From NCBI GenBank assembly GCA_916720285.1, contig CAKAQP010000029.1, positions 1 to 16,536 of the forward strand: DNA of 16,536 nt. Reading direction: 5' to 3'. Each line of letters begins with the position of its first letter. The stretch's first letter is position 1. The stretch is from an uncultured Lachnoanaerobaculum sp. GTDB lineage: Bacteria; Bacillota; Clostridia; Lachnospirales; Lachnospiraceae. The translations under genes were made by a program, and so were the position numbers. Of the stretch, positions 8,200 through 14,280 are shown piece by piece. The notes under the pieces are model-generated. The model did not search any database, had not been told where the DNA came from, and saw only the letters and a list, made by a program, of their open reading frames with translations.

Positions 8200-8266
8200 T
8201 CAAACAGTTTATAGCTGTTTGAATAAATGCTGTTAGTCAGGCAGTCCGGTACCATACCGAAACTGC
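8200..8266 (-). promoter_or_regulatory. Structured 5' leader of gpmI: two hairpins
   Basis: Hairpin 1, nearest the ribosome binding site, has perfect 8-bp arms tcaaacag (8200-8207) and ctgtttga (8215-8222) with a 7-base loop. Hairpin 2 has arms gcagtccggta (8241-8251) and taccgaaactgc (8255-8266), pairing almost throughout with one bulged base and one G-U around a 3-base loop. Neither has a T run on the minus strand, so they are not ordinary terminators. I do not recognise a known riboswitch class. Confidence 0.5.
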
Positions 8267-8289
8267 GTATTATTTTCAAATTCGATTTG

Positions 8290-8318
8290 ATTTTACATTA
8301 ATTCCAAAACATAATCAA
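8290..8318 (-). promoter_or_regulatory. Promoter of gpmI
   Basis: On the minus strand -35 TTGATT (8313-8318) and -10 TAAAAT (8290-8295) are 17 bases apart, giving a leader of about 100 bases. A second, weaker pair (TTGAAA with TATGGT, 17 apart) lies slightly downstream. Confidence 0.55.
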
Positions 8319-8342
8319 GATAAAAAAATAACAAAGCTTACT

Positions 8343-8408
8343 AAAAATAAAATCCGTGTCCTAATTCAGGCAACAAATTTTACCGTTACCTAAACTATAA
8401 CACAGATT
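8343..8408 (-). terminator. Two-tier hairpin terminator of the zinc-uptake operon
   Basis: Outer arms aatccgtgt (8351-8359) and acacagatt (8400-8408) pair over 9 bp with one G-U. Inside, ttcaggcaac (8365-8374) and gttacctaaa (8385-8394) pair over 10 bp with two G-U, with a 10-base loop. Five-base internal loops separate the tiers. On the minus strand the structure ends in TTATTTTT. It begins 5 bases after the znuB stop. Confidence 0.75.
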
Positions 8409-8412
8409 CTAA

Positions 8413-9243
8413 TTAATGTCCCATTTTACCTATCAAATAAAATATAAAAAATGCCACTATATCGATGCATACAATAGTTGCACCTACAGGTGAACCGCCA
8501 AGTATTGAAATGAAAAGTCCTAAAGCGGTACAAACCACTGAAAATATCGCTGATGATACGGTCACTGAGAGGAAACTCTTAAACACACACATGGATGCCA
8601 ATGCAGGGAATACCACAAGTGCCGAAATAAGAAGTGACCCGACTAAATTCATAGCCAATACTACAATTATTGCAATAATTATCGCTATCAAGAGATTATA
8701 TTTTTGTGTGTCTATACCTGTAGCACTTGCAAAATTCTCATCAAATGTTACTGCAAAGATTTTATTATAAAACAGTACAAATGCAGATATTACAAATATT
8801 GAAAGTATAACACAAAGAATCACTTTTTCCTTTGTTAAGGTAAGTATTGAAGTGGATCCGAACAAAGTGGTACATACATCTCCGGCAAGATTTGATCCGC
8901 TTGAAAACACATTCATAACCAGATATCCGAAGGCCATCGCTCCGACAGACATCATCGTTATTGACGCATCTCCCTTTATCTTTCCGTTACTTCCGCCCTT
9001 TAAAAGCAGAATTGCCGCAATTATAGTCACAGGTAATACAAGCACCATATTATCTGTAAGATTAAATACCGTCGATACCGCCACCGCACCGAATGCCACA
9101 TGCGAAAGTCCGTCTCCAATAAATGAAAAGCGTTTCAATACCAGAATAACACCTAACAGTGAAGAGCACAGTGCTATAAGTATGCCTACTATTATTGCAT
9201 ACCTTACAAAAGGATAGCTTAAATATACATGTATGTCTTTCAT
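8413..9243 (-). CDS. znuB: Zinc/manganese ABC transporter permease (ZnuB family)
   Basis: Membrane subunit of the metal importer, 276 residues, with seven to eight hydrophobic segments spread along its length. It belongs to the ABC-3 permease family: the conserved stretch FSFIGDGLSHVAFGAVA follows the second membrane segment (about residues 40-56), and GGSPVGATIV lies near the C-terminus. It takes Zn2+ (or possibly Mn2+) from the lipoprotein ZnuA and passes it through the membrane with energy from ZnuC. Its ATG overlaps the znuC stop by four bases (ATGA), so the two are translationally coupled. It is the last gene of the operon. Zinc rather than manganese is inferred from the His-rich loop of the binding protein and from the Fur-type regulator upstream. 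Confidence 0.93.
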   Translation of the reverse strand: MKDIHVYLSYPFVRYAIIVGILIALCSSLLGVILVLKRFSFIGDGLSHVAFGAVAVSTVFNLTDNMVLVLPVTIIAAILLLKGGSNGKIKGDASITMMSVGAMAFGYLVMNVFSSGSNLAGDVCTTLFGSTSILTLTKEKVILCVILSIFVISAFVLFYNKIFAVTFDENFASATGIDTQKYNLLIAIIIAIIVVLAMNLVGSLLISALVVFPALASMCVFKSFLSVTVSSAIFSVVCTALGLFISILGGSPVGATIVCIDIVAFFIFYLIGKMGH

Positions 9244-9911
9244 GCCATCCCCCTGCTCTTTTTATATTCCGAAGTTGTACCGAAAAATATATGTTCTCCA
9301 ATATATAAAACCTTGGTAGCATATTCAAGTGCCACTTTTATATCATGAGATATCATAATAATGGTCATATTACTTTTATTCAGCTCATTGATAATATCAT
9401 ACATATTCCTACTCGCCTCAGGATCAAGGCCTGTAACAGGCTCATCAAGTATCATAAGTCTTTGTCCCGCCATCAACGCTCTGGCTAAAAGCACCCTTTG
9501 TTGCTGACCGCCGGAGAGTTCACTGAAACTTCTTGTCATAAGATCAAGAAGTCCCAGTTTTTCTATCTTCTCCTTTGCGGTCTGCTTTTCTTCTTTTTTA
9601 TAAAATGGTCTGATTCCCACCTTTGACTGACATCCTGACAGTACAATTTCAAAAACTGATGCCGGAAAGTCTTTTAATAATTGTTGCTGCTGTGATAAAT
9701 ATCCTATCTCCGTAGGCAACAAATTTTCATTATATATAACCTCTCCTGAGATCGGTTTTATAAGTTTTAAAAGCGTCTTTATAAGTGTAGACTTTCCCAC
9801 ACCGTTTTCCCCAATTACACATAGATAATCTCCGTCCGAAACTTCAAAATTAAGATTATCCACTATGGCTTTTCCGTCATATCCAAGTGACAATTTTTCA
9901 CATTTTATCAT
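9240..9911 (-). CDS. znuC: Zinc ABC transporter ATP-binding protein (ZnuC family)
   Basis: Cytoplasmic ATPase of the metal importer, 223 residues, with all motifs intact: Walker A GENGVGKST at 34-42, signature LSGGQQQRV at 132-140, Walker B LMILDEP with Glu157, D-loop GLD and H-loop ISHD with His189. The Q-loop region YLSQQQQL is rich in glutamine, as is common in this metal-importer family. The ATG at 9911 has GGAG 4 bases upstream and follows the znuA stop by 11 bases. Its 3' end overlaps znuB by four bases. Confidence 0.94.
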   Translation of the reverse strand: MIKCEKLSLGYDGKAIVDNLNFEVSDGDYLCVIGENGVGKSTLIKTLLKLIKPISGEVIYNENLLPTEIGYLSQQQQLLKDFPASVFEIVLSGCQSKVGIRPFYKKEEKQTAKEKIEKLGLLDLMTRSFSELSGGQQQRVLLARALMAGQRLMILDEPVTGLDPEASRNMYDIINELNKSNMTIIMISHDIKVALEYATKVLYIGEHIFFGTTSEYKKSRGMA

Positions 9912-9922
9912 AAAACTCCAGT

Positions 9923-10978
9923 CTATAATACCTCTTTAAGCACTTCCAAATTCTTCTTCATTATATCCAGATAGCTTGCATTATCACTGCTCTTTGTAGA
10001 CTGCATAGAGTCAAGCACCAAAACCTTGGCATTTTTGTCCTTGGTATTGTCAACTATTGTTTTTGCCAAATCTCCTTTTGAACCGTCAATTATAAAAATA
10101 TCCGACATATTAAGTTCATCCATCTTATTTGCCAAAAACTTTACAGTCTCAAAAGATGCTTCACTTCCCGCATCACAGCCCTTAAATGCTGCATAATACT
10201 TTATTCCGTATTCATTTACCAGATATCTGAACGGGAATCTGTCTCCGACTATTATAGTTTTGTTTTGAATGCTTGAAAGTGTATCCTTATACTCTTTATC
10301 AAGTTCATCAAGCTTAGCTAAATAGTCATTTGCGTTTTTCTCATATTCAGCCTTATTGTCAGGGTCAATTTCAGCCAACTTTGCTTCTATAGCACTTACT
10401 ATAGTTTCAGCATTCTTAATTGAAAGCCATACATGCTCATCTATCTCTTCCTCGCCTTCTTCATGCTCGCCCTCTTCATTTGCATGTTCTTCGCTCTCAT
10501 TTTCATGCTCTTCTTCATCCTGCATACCCTCTACAAGTTCCTCTGCTAATGCAGCTTCACCGATACTGTCTACCATATTGATATACTTCAAATTAGGATT
10601 CTCTTTTATAATATCCTCGGCCCAACCGTCAGACTCTCCGCCTACATAAACAAACAAATCACTGTCTGTGATTTTTGCAATATCTGCCGCAGATGCCTGA
10701 TAGCTGTGTAAATCCACACCCTTATCTATAAGGAAGGAAATCTCTACATTCTTATTATCGCCTACTATCTGTTTTACCCAGTCATAGGCAGGGAAAATAG
10801 TAGTAACAATGTTCAGCTTCTTAGTTTCCTCACTTTTACTTTCAGCTACACTGCTGCTCTCCGTAACACTGCTGCCGCTCTCAGCCTCACTGCTGCCGGT
10901 ACTTTCCTTTTTTGCACAGCCCAAAACCATCATAATAGCCACAAGGATACTTAGTCCTATTCCAATATACTTCTTCAT
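9923..10978 (-). CDS. znuA: Zinc-binding lipoprotein, substrate-binding subunit of the ABC importer (ZnuA family)
   Basis: A 351-residue surface lipoprotein. The signal peptide ends in a lipobox (VLGC, Cys21), where the lipid would be attached. A Ser/Glu-rich linker follows (about 24-52), then the two-lobed cluster 9 binding protein. His91 (DLHSYQ) and His182 (EHVWLS) match two of the usual zinc ligands. Between them lies an acidic His-rich loop (about 154-182, e.g. EEHENESEEHANEEG and GEHEEGEEEIDEH), a hallmark of zinc-specific members. The third usual ligand, a His in an HxAFxY-like motif, is absent: the aligned text is GDRFPFRYLV (245-254). AAFKGCDAGSEASFETV follows at about 263-279. AGGGAG precedes the ATG by 3 bases. 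It lies between the regulator and znuC in the operon. Confidence 0.93.
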   Translation of the reverse strand: MKKYIGIGLSILVAIMMVLGCAKKESTGSSEAESGSSVTESSSVAESKSEETKKLNIVTTIFPAYDWVKQIVGDNKNVEISFLIDKGVDLHSYQASAADIAKITDSDLFVYVGGESDGWAEDIIKENPNLKYINMVDSIGEAALAEELVEGMQDEEEHENESEEHANEEGEHEEGEEEIDEHVWLSIKNAETIVSAIEAKLAEIDPDNKAEYEKNANDYLAKLDELDKEYKDTLSSIQNKTIIVGDRFPFRYLVNEYGIKYYAAFKGCDAGSEASFETVKFLANKMDELNMSDIFIIDGSKGDLAKTIVDNTKDKNAKVLVLDSMQSTKSSDNASYLDIMKKNLEVLKEVL

Positions 10979-10987
10979 AGTCTCCCT

Positions 10988-11395
10988 CTATTCTCTACAT
11001 TCATTACAAGTTCCATAAAAAACTGTTCTGGCATGGTCTATAGAAAAGCCGTGTTCTTCTCTCAAATGTTCGCCGATTAAAGATAATTCAGTACACTCCA
11101 AATGGATAAGCTTTCCGCATTTTTCGCATTTACAATGAAAACATACCGGATGAACGTCTTCACCCTCTACATATTCAAAACAGGCACTGTCTCCTGTTTC
11201 CAACATATATTTATGTACTGTTCCGTCACTTACCATTCTGTCCAAATGCCTGTAAACAGTGGCTTTCCCGATATTCTTTCCCTGCTGTTTGAAAAAGAGA
11301 ATAATGTCATTCACAGTGACATGCTTATTCTCATTGTTTTTCAGGAAATCCTCTATTTCAAGCAATTGTCTTGTTTTGTACTGAGCTTTCTTCAA
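10988..11395 (-). CDS. Fur-family transcriptional regulator, probably zinc-responsive (Zur-like)
   Basis: A 135-residue metal-dependent repressor. The N-terminal winged helix includes the family text GKATVYRHLDRMV (43-55). The C-terminal dimerisation domain carries two CxxC pairs, C90-EK-C93 and C130-NE-C133, for a structural zinc, and several His residues (e.g. 82, 88) that could sense metal. The start is TTG at 11395: GGAGGT sits 5 bases upstream, and the next in-frame ATG (Met54) would remove much of the DNA-binding domain. It is the first gene of the unit with znuA, znuC and znuB, and a perfect Fur-type palindrome lies in its own leader. Autoregulated control of zinc uptake is therefore the natural reading. 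Fur or PerR identity cannot be excluded from sequence alone. Confidence 0.92.
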   Translation of the reverse strand: MKKAQYKTRQLLEIEDFLKNNENKHVTVNDIILFFKQQGKNIGKATVYRHLDRMVSDGTVHKYMLETGDSACFEYVEGEDVHPVCFHCKCEKCGKLIHLECTELSLIGEHLREEHGFSIDHARTVFYGTCNECRE

Positions 11396-11417
11396 ACCAC
11401 ACCTCCAATTTGATTAC

Positions 11418-11432
11418 TGAGATTTAATCTCA
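11418..11432. promoter_or_regulatory. Perfect 7-1-7 Fur-family operator (Zur-box candidate)
   Basis: The 15 bases tgagatttaatctca form a perfect inverted repeat of 7-1-7, the architecture of Fur, Zur and PerR boxes in Firmicutes. It lies about 11 bases downstream of the predicted transcription start of the regulator-znu operon. A degenerate copy (11430-11444) overlaps its edge, and another (11492-11506) lies upstream of the -35. Confidence 0.75.
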
Positions 11433-11449
11433 ATTTGAAACTCGATATC

Positions 11450-11478
11450 ATATTACAACTTTTTATTTTATTTTTCAA
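11450..11478 (-). promoter_or_regulatory. Promoter of the regulator-znuACB operon
   Basis: On the minus strand -35 TTGAAA (11473-11478) and -10 TAATAT (11450-11455) are 17 bases apart. The start would be near 11443, giving a leader of about 48 bases. The promoter is bracketed by the inverted 12-mers aaactcgatatc (11438-11449) and gataccgagttt (11487-11498), which match at 11 of 12 positions. Confidence 0.8.
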
Positions 11479-11511
11479 GCAAATTTGATACCGAGTTTTA
11501 ATTTTTTTATC

Positions 11512-11556
11512 AAAAAAACACATCAACAATCTAAAATATATCAGATGTTGATGTGT
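11512..11556 (-). terminator. Rho-independent terminator of the alcohol dehydrogenase gene
   Basis: Arms acacatcaac (11518-11527) and gttgatgtgt (11547-11556) form a perfect 10-bp stem. Inner pairs atct/agat follow after a one-base bulge. On the minus strand a run of seven T follows. It begins about 20 bases after the dehydrogenase stop. Confidence 0.93.
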
Positions 11557-11577
11557 TCATTTATACTATAAACTTTT

Positions 11578-12792
11578 TTAGAAATCTACTTCCGTATCAT
11601 AGTAGCAGCATTTTAAGAGCTTCTCCATCTCTTCAACACTTGGCTGTCTCGGGTTTGAACCAGTACATGCATCTGCAACGGCATTTACAGCTATATCATG
11701 GAGTCTTTCCAGGAAAACATTTTCAGGTACAAATCCGTTCTCTGTAGGATATGAATCCTCACCGTAGTTCTTGATACAATGTGGAATATTTAAAGCATCA
11801 TTTAAACCTCTAAGGTACTTGATAAGCTCTTTTATCTTCTCGTCTTCGCTATTACCCGGCAATCCAAGTACATCCGCTATCTTGGCATATCTCTTTGCGG
11901 CTTCCTTATCCTTTGCATTGAAAGCGATAACCTTTGGAAGGTACATCGCATTTGCGGCACCGTGAATAATATGAGCACCCAAATCACCGAATACGGCACC
12001 TGTCTTATGTGCCATTGAATGTACTATTCCAAGCAAAGCATTTGAGAATGCCATACCCGCAAGACATTGTGCATTGTGCATTGCATCTCTGGCCGTCTTA
12101 TCTTCATTGTATGACTTTACAAGGTACTTGTCTATCATTTCTATAGCGTGAAGTGCAAGCGGATCTGTAAAATCACAGTTGGCTGTAGATACATATGCCT
12201 CTATAGCATGTGTCATAGCGTCCATACCTGTATGGGCAACAAGCTTCTTAGGCATTGTATGTGCAAGTGCAGGGTCTACAATTGCAACATCAGGTGTAAT
12301 CTCAAAGTCTGCTATAGGATATTTGATACCCTTTTCATAGTCTGTGATAATTGAAAAAGCTGTTACTTCCGTAGCTGTTCCGGATGTAGAAGAAATAGCA
12401 CAGAATTTTGCTTTTTTTCTAAGTGTAGGAATACCGAATACCTTACACATATCCTCAAAAGTACAATCAGGATACTCATACTTGATCCACATAGCCTTTG
12501 CCGCATCGATAGGTGAACCTCCACCGATAGCAACTATCCAGTCCGGTCCGAACTCAAGCATCTCCTTAGCACCACGCATTACGGTGTCTACAGAAGGATC
12601 AGGCTCAATTCCCTCAAAAAGTCTTACTTCCATACCTGCTTCTTCCAAATAAGCGATTGTCTTGTCTAAGAATCCGAACCTTTTCATAGATCCTCCGCCT
12701 ACGCAGACAAAAGCCTTCTTTCCTGTGAAGCTCTTTAAAGCCTCAAGTGAATCTTTTCCATGATAAATGTCTCTTGGTAATGTAAATCTCAT
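11578..12792 (-). CDS. Iron-containing alcohol dehydrogenase (AdhE C-terminal-like, stand-alone)
   Basis: NAD(P)H-linked reduction of an aldehyde to an alcohol in the cytoplasm, likely an electron sink in fermentation. The protein has 404 residues and belongs to the group III iron-dependent family. The nucleotide-binding stretch AIGGGSPIDAAKA lies at 88-100. Iron ligands fit Asp191, His195 (GMDAMTHAIEAYVS), His258 (IVHSMAHKTGA) and His277 (HGAANAM); the catalytic-region His262 is present. A few extra residues (FGDLGAHII) separate the last two ligands compared with the usual short PHG spacing. The frame runs up to 12816, but ATG 12792 fits the family start (MRFTLPRDIYHG) and has GGAGG 6 bases upstream. 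It is a single-gene unit with a Rex-like box on its promoter and a strong terminator. The preferred substrate (ethanol, butanol or other) cannot be read off. Confidence 0.95.
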   Translation of the reverse strand: MRFTLPRDIYHGKDSLEALKSFTGKKAFVCVGGGSMKRFGFLDKTIAYLEEAGMEVRLFEGIEPDPSVDTVMRGAKEMLEFGPDWIVAIGGGSPIDAAKAMWIKYEYPDCTFEDMCKVFGIPTLRKKAKFCAISSTSGTATEVTAFSIITDYEKGIKYPIADFEITPDVAIVDPALAHTMPKKLVAHTGMDAMTHAIEAYVSTANCDFTDPLALHAIEMIDKYLVKSYNEDKTARDAMHNAQCLAGMAFSNALLGIVHSMAHKTGAVFGDLGAHIIHGAANAMYLPKVIAFNAKDKEAAKRYAKIADVLGLPGNSEDEKIKELIKYLRGLNDALNIPHCIKNYGEDSYPTENGFVPENVFLERLHDIAVNAVADACTGSNPRQPSVEEMEKLLKCCYYDTEVDF

Positions 12793-12819
12793 ATACAGCC
12801 TCCATTTTTTGAGCATCGA

Positions 12820-12836
12820 TTCTTAAATATTAAGAA
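12820..12836. promoter_or_regulatory. Perfect 7-3-7 inverted repeat in the dehydrogenase leader
   Basis: The arms ttcttaa (12820-12826) and ttaagaa (12830-12836) are perfect with a 3-base centre. The repeat lies between the predicted start and the ribosome binding site. It could be an operator or a weak RNA hairpin. Confidence 0.4.
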
Positions 12837-12865
12837 CCTAAGTGTTACTAAAATTACATGCTTAT

Positions 12866-12894
12866 ATATTATAACTTAACATAACCATTGTCAA
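12866..12894 (-). promoter_or_regulatory. Promoter of the alcohol dehydrogenase gene
   Basis: On the minus strand a perfect -35 TTGACA (12889-12894) and a -10 TAATAT (12866-12871) are 17 bases apart. An overlapping TATAAT would give 15. The leader is about 65 bases. Confidence 0.8.
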
Positions 12895-12905
12895 CATTTT
12901 AACGA
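12888..12905. promoter_or_regulatory. Rex-like operator over the -35 of the dehydrogenase promoter
   Basis: The 18 bases ttgtcaacattttaacga match the Rex pattern TTGTTAA-N4-TTAACAA at 12 of 14 defined positions and cover the -35. Rex is the NADH/NAD-sensing repressor that controls adhE-type genes in many Firmicutes. A further lone half-site ttaacaa lies at 12913-12919. Confidence 0.6.
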
Positions 12906-12924
12906 TATTTTTTTAACAATTTGT

Positions 12925-13722
12925 TTACTCTCTTCTGATAAAGCTGAAATTATTTACATCTATTGAGAAAACAAGCTTCACCAACCATAAGAAGAATAAA
13001 AGTACTCCTATAGGTATAAGGCATGATGTTACAATAAGTACCGCAATAGCCTCTATAAAGGAACTGAGGGTGTTCTCAAACTTCTTTAAAAGTTCATTTA
13101 CATTCCCTGTAATATTATTTACTATTTTTTCAAGTGCACTGCTGTTTTTATTTTCTTCCTCGGCACTCTTTGTTACCGTATCCGTATTTTCCTTGGCATT
13201 ATTAAGAGTTGTCTCTATCGAGGCGGCATAATTACTCTCAATCATTCTCGCAATATTTACACTCACAGGAATAGTAAATGATATAACCAGGCTGAATAAA
13301 AATAATTTAGTCGCAATCTTTGCAAATATCTTCTCATTTGAAGCGATAAATACTATGAAAAGCACACATGCCACAGGAATAACATACTTAAATGCCACAA
13401 AGCCTGTTACGGTGAGCAAAAACTTCTCAAGATAGATTGCGCAAAGTACAATCAGAAAATACTTGCTCATATCCGCAAGTTCCTGTGCAATAGGTGTTCC
13501 TACATCTCCCGGCAAAAGTGTAATAGCCGATGAAGATGCCACAGCCGCAGCAGCAAGCTCCATAACCTTACTTCTGCTCTTGTCAAGAGCATTTATTGTA
13601 TCGGCATGAAAATCCACATTCCCCAGCTTATCAGCTATCAGAAAGAATGATACCACTCCTACGGCAATACAAAAGATTGCTGCAATCACCTTTATTATCA
13701 ATACTTTTTTAATTGATGACAT
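12925..13722 (-). CDS. Conserved-looking polytopic membrane protein of unknown function
   Basis: I do not recognise this 265-residue protein. It has an N-terminal membrane helix at about 7-29, then a region with an Ala/Ser-rich hydrophobic stretch (57-71). Two or three helices between about 87 and 127 follow, one at 137-159, and a long C-terminal helix at 224-252. The segment 161-222 is polar, rich in Glu, Lys, Asn and Ser, and likely coiled or flexible; by topology it could lie outside the cell. It ends in the basic RRE. The ATG at 13722 has GGAGGAG 4 bases upstream and overlaps the phosphatase gene by 14 bases, so the two are coupled. No terminator is apparent before the dehydrogenase promoter. 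A role linked to the phosphatase is possible only by proximity. Confidence 0.82.
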   Translation of the reverse strand: MSSIKKVLIIKVIAAIFCIAVGVVSFFLIADKLGNVDFHADTINALDKSRSKVMELAAAAVASSSAITLLPGDVGTPIAQELADMSKYFLIVLCAIYLEKFLLTVTGFVAFKYVIPVACVLFIVFIASNEKIFAKIATKLFLFSLVISFTIPVSVNIARMIESNYAASIETTLNNAKENTDTVTKSAEEENKNSSALEKIVNNITGNVNELLKKFENTLSSFIEAIAVLIVTSCLIPIGVLLFFLWLVKLVFSIDVNNFSFIRRE

Positions 13723-14182
13723 TTTTCTCCTCCAAATACTTTAAAAATCCGTCTATACCTCTGTTTATATCCTCAAAGGCAACATCAAATCTGTCGGTAT
13801 ACCATGGGTCAGATACCGAATCATCACTTCCCGCAAAGCTTAGAAGTTTGAATATCTTCTCTCCGTCGCCAAACAGATTTTTCATATTTCTTATATTAGC
13901 ATAATCCATACCTATAAGATAGTCATATTCTTCATAGTCGGACTTTACCATCTGCCTTGCCTTCTTACCTGCGCATGCTATACCGTGCTTTTGCAATTCG
14001 TCTTTTGCAGACGGAAACATCGGATTGCCCACACCGTTCCATATCTCTTCCGAGCTTGTTGCGGCTGAGGCTATCTCAAAAAGATCCTCCATCCCAAGTT
14101 TTTTTACCTTGTCCTTCATTATAAATTCTGCCATAGGCGAACGACAGATATTGCCGTGGCAGATGAAAAGTACTTTAATCAT
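13709..14182 (-). CDS. Low-molecular-weight protein-tyrosine phosphatase
   Basis: A 157-residue cytoplasmic phosphatase with the P-loop CHGNICRSP at 8-16: nucleophile Cys8 and phosphate-binding Arg14 (CX5R). The general acid lies in SDPWYTDRFD (Asp125-Pro126). Length and motif order match the LMW-PTP family, which removes phosphate from protein tyrosine; in bacteria partners are often polysaccharide-synthesis kinases (BY-kinases) or arginine/tyrosine-phosphorylated proteins. No kinase gene is visible here. The gene overlaps the following membrane-protein gene by 14 bases. The start ATG at 14182 has AAGGAG about 12 bases upstream, slightly far. The 98 bases between it and the Fic gene contain no promoter or terminator that I would defend. 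Confidence 0.94.
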   Translation of the reverse strand: MIKVLFICHGNICRSPMAEFIMKDKVKKLGMEDLFEIASAATSSEEIWNGVGNPMFPSAKDELQKHGIACAGKKARQMVKSDYEEYDYLIGMDYANIRNMKNLFGDGEKIFKLLSFAGSDDSVSDPWYTDRFDVAFEDINRGIDGFLKYLEEKNVIN

Positions 14183-14280
14183 AGTTTTGATTTACTCCTT
14201 TTTGCCTGTATTTACATGGGTTTTTAGTTATTTTATCAAGTTATTACTTACTGTTTATAGTAAAACGAAAATTCTTACTA

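Noticed and set aside
9062..9328. A minus-strand 88-codon frame across the znuC-znuB junction
   Set aside because: It is out of frame with two well-supported overlapping genes and has no plausible ribosome site or family likeness.
14183..14280. Terminator or promoter between the Fic and phosphatase genes
   Set aside because: I found only a short weak repeat (TTACT/AGTAA) with no T run and no promoter pair with acceptable spacing.
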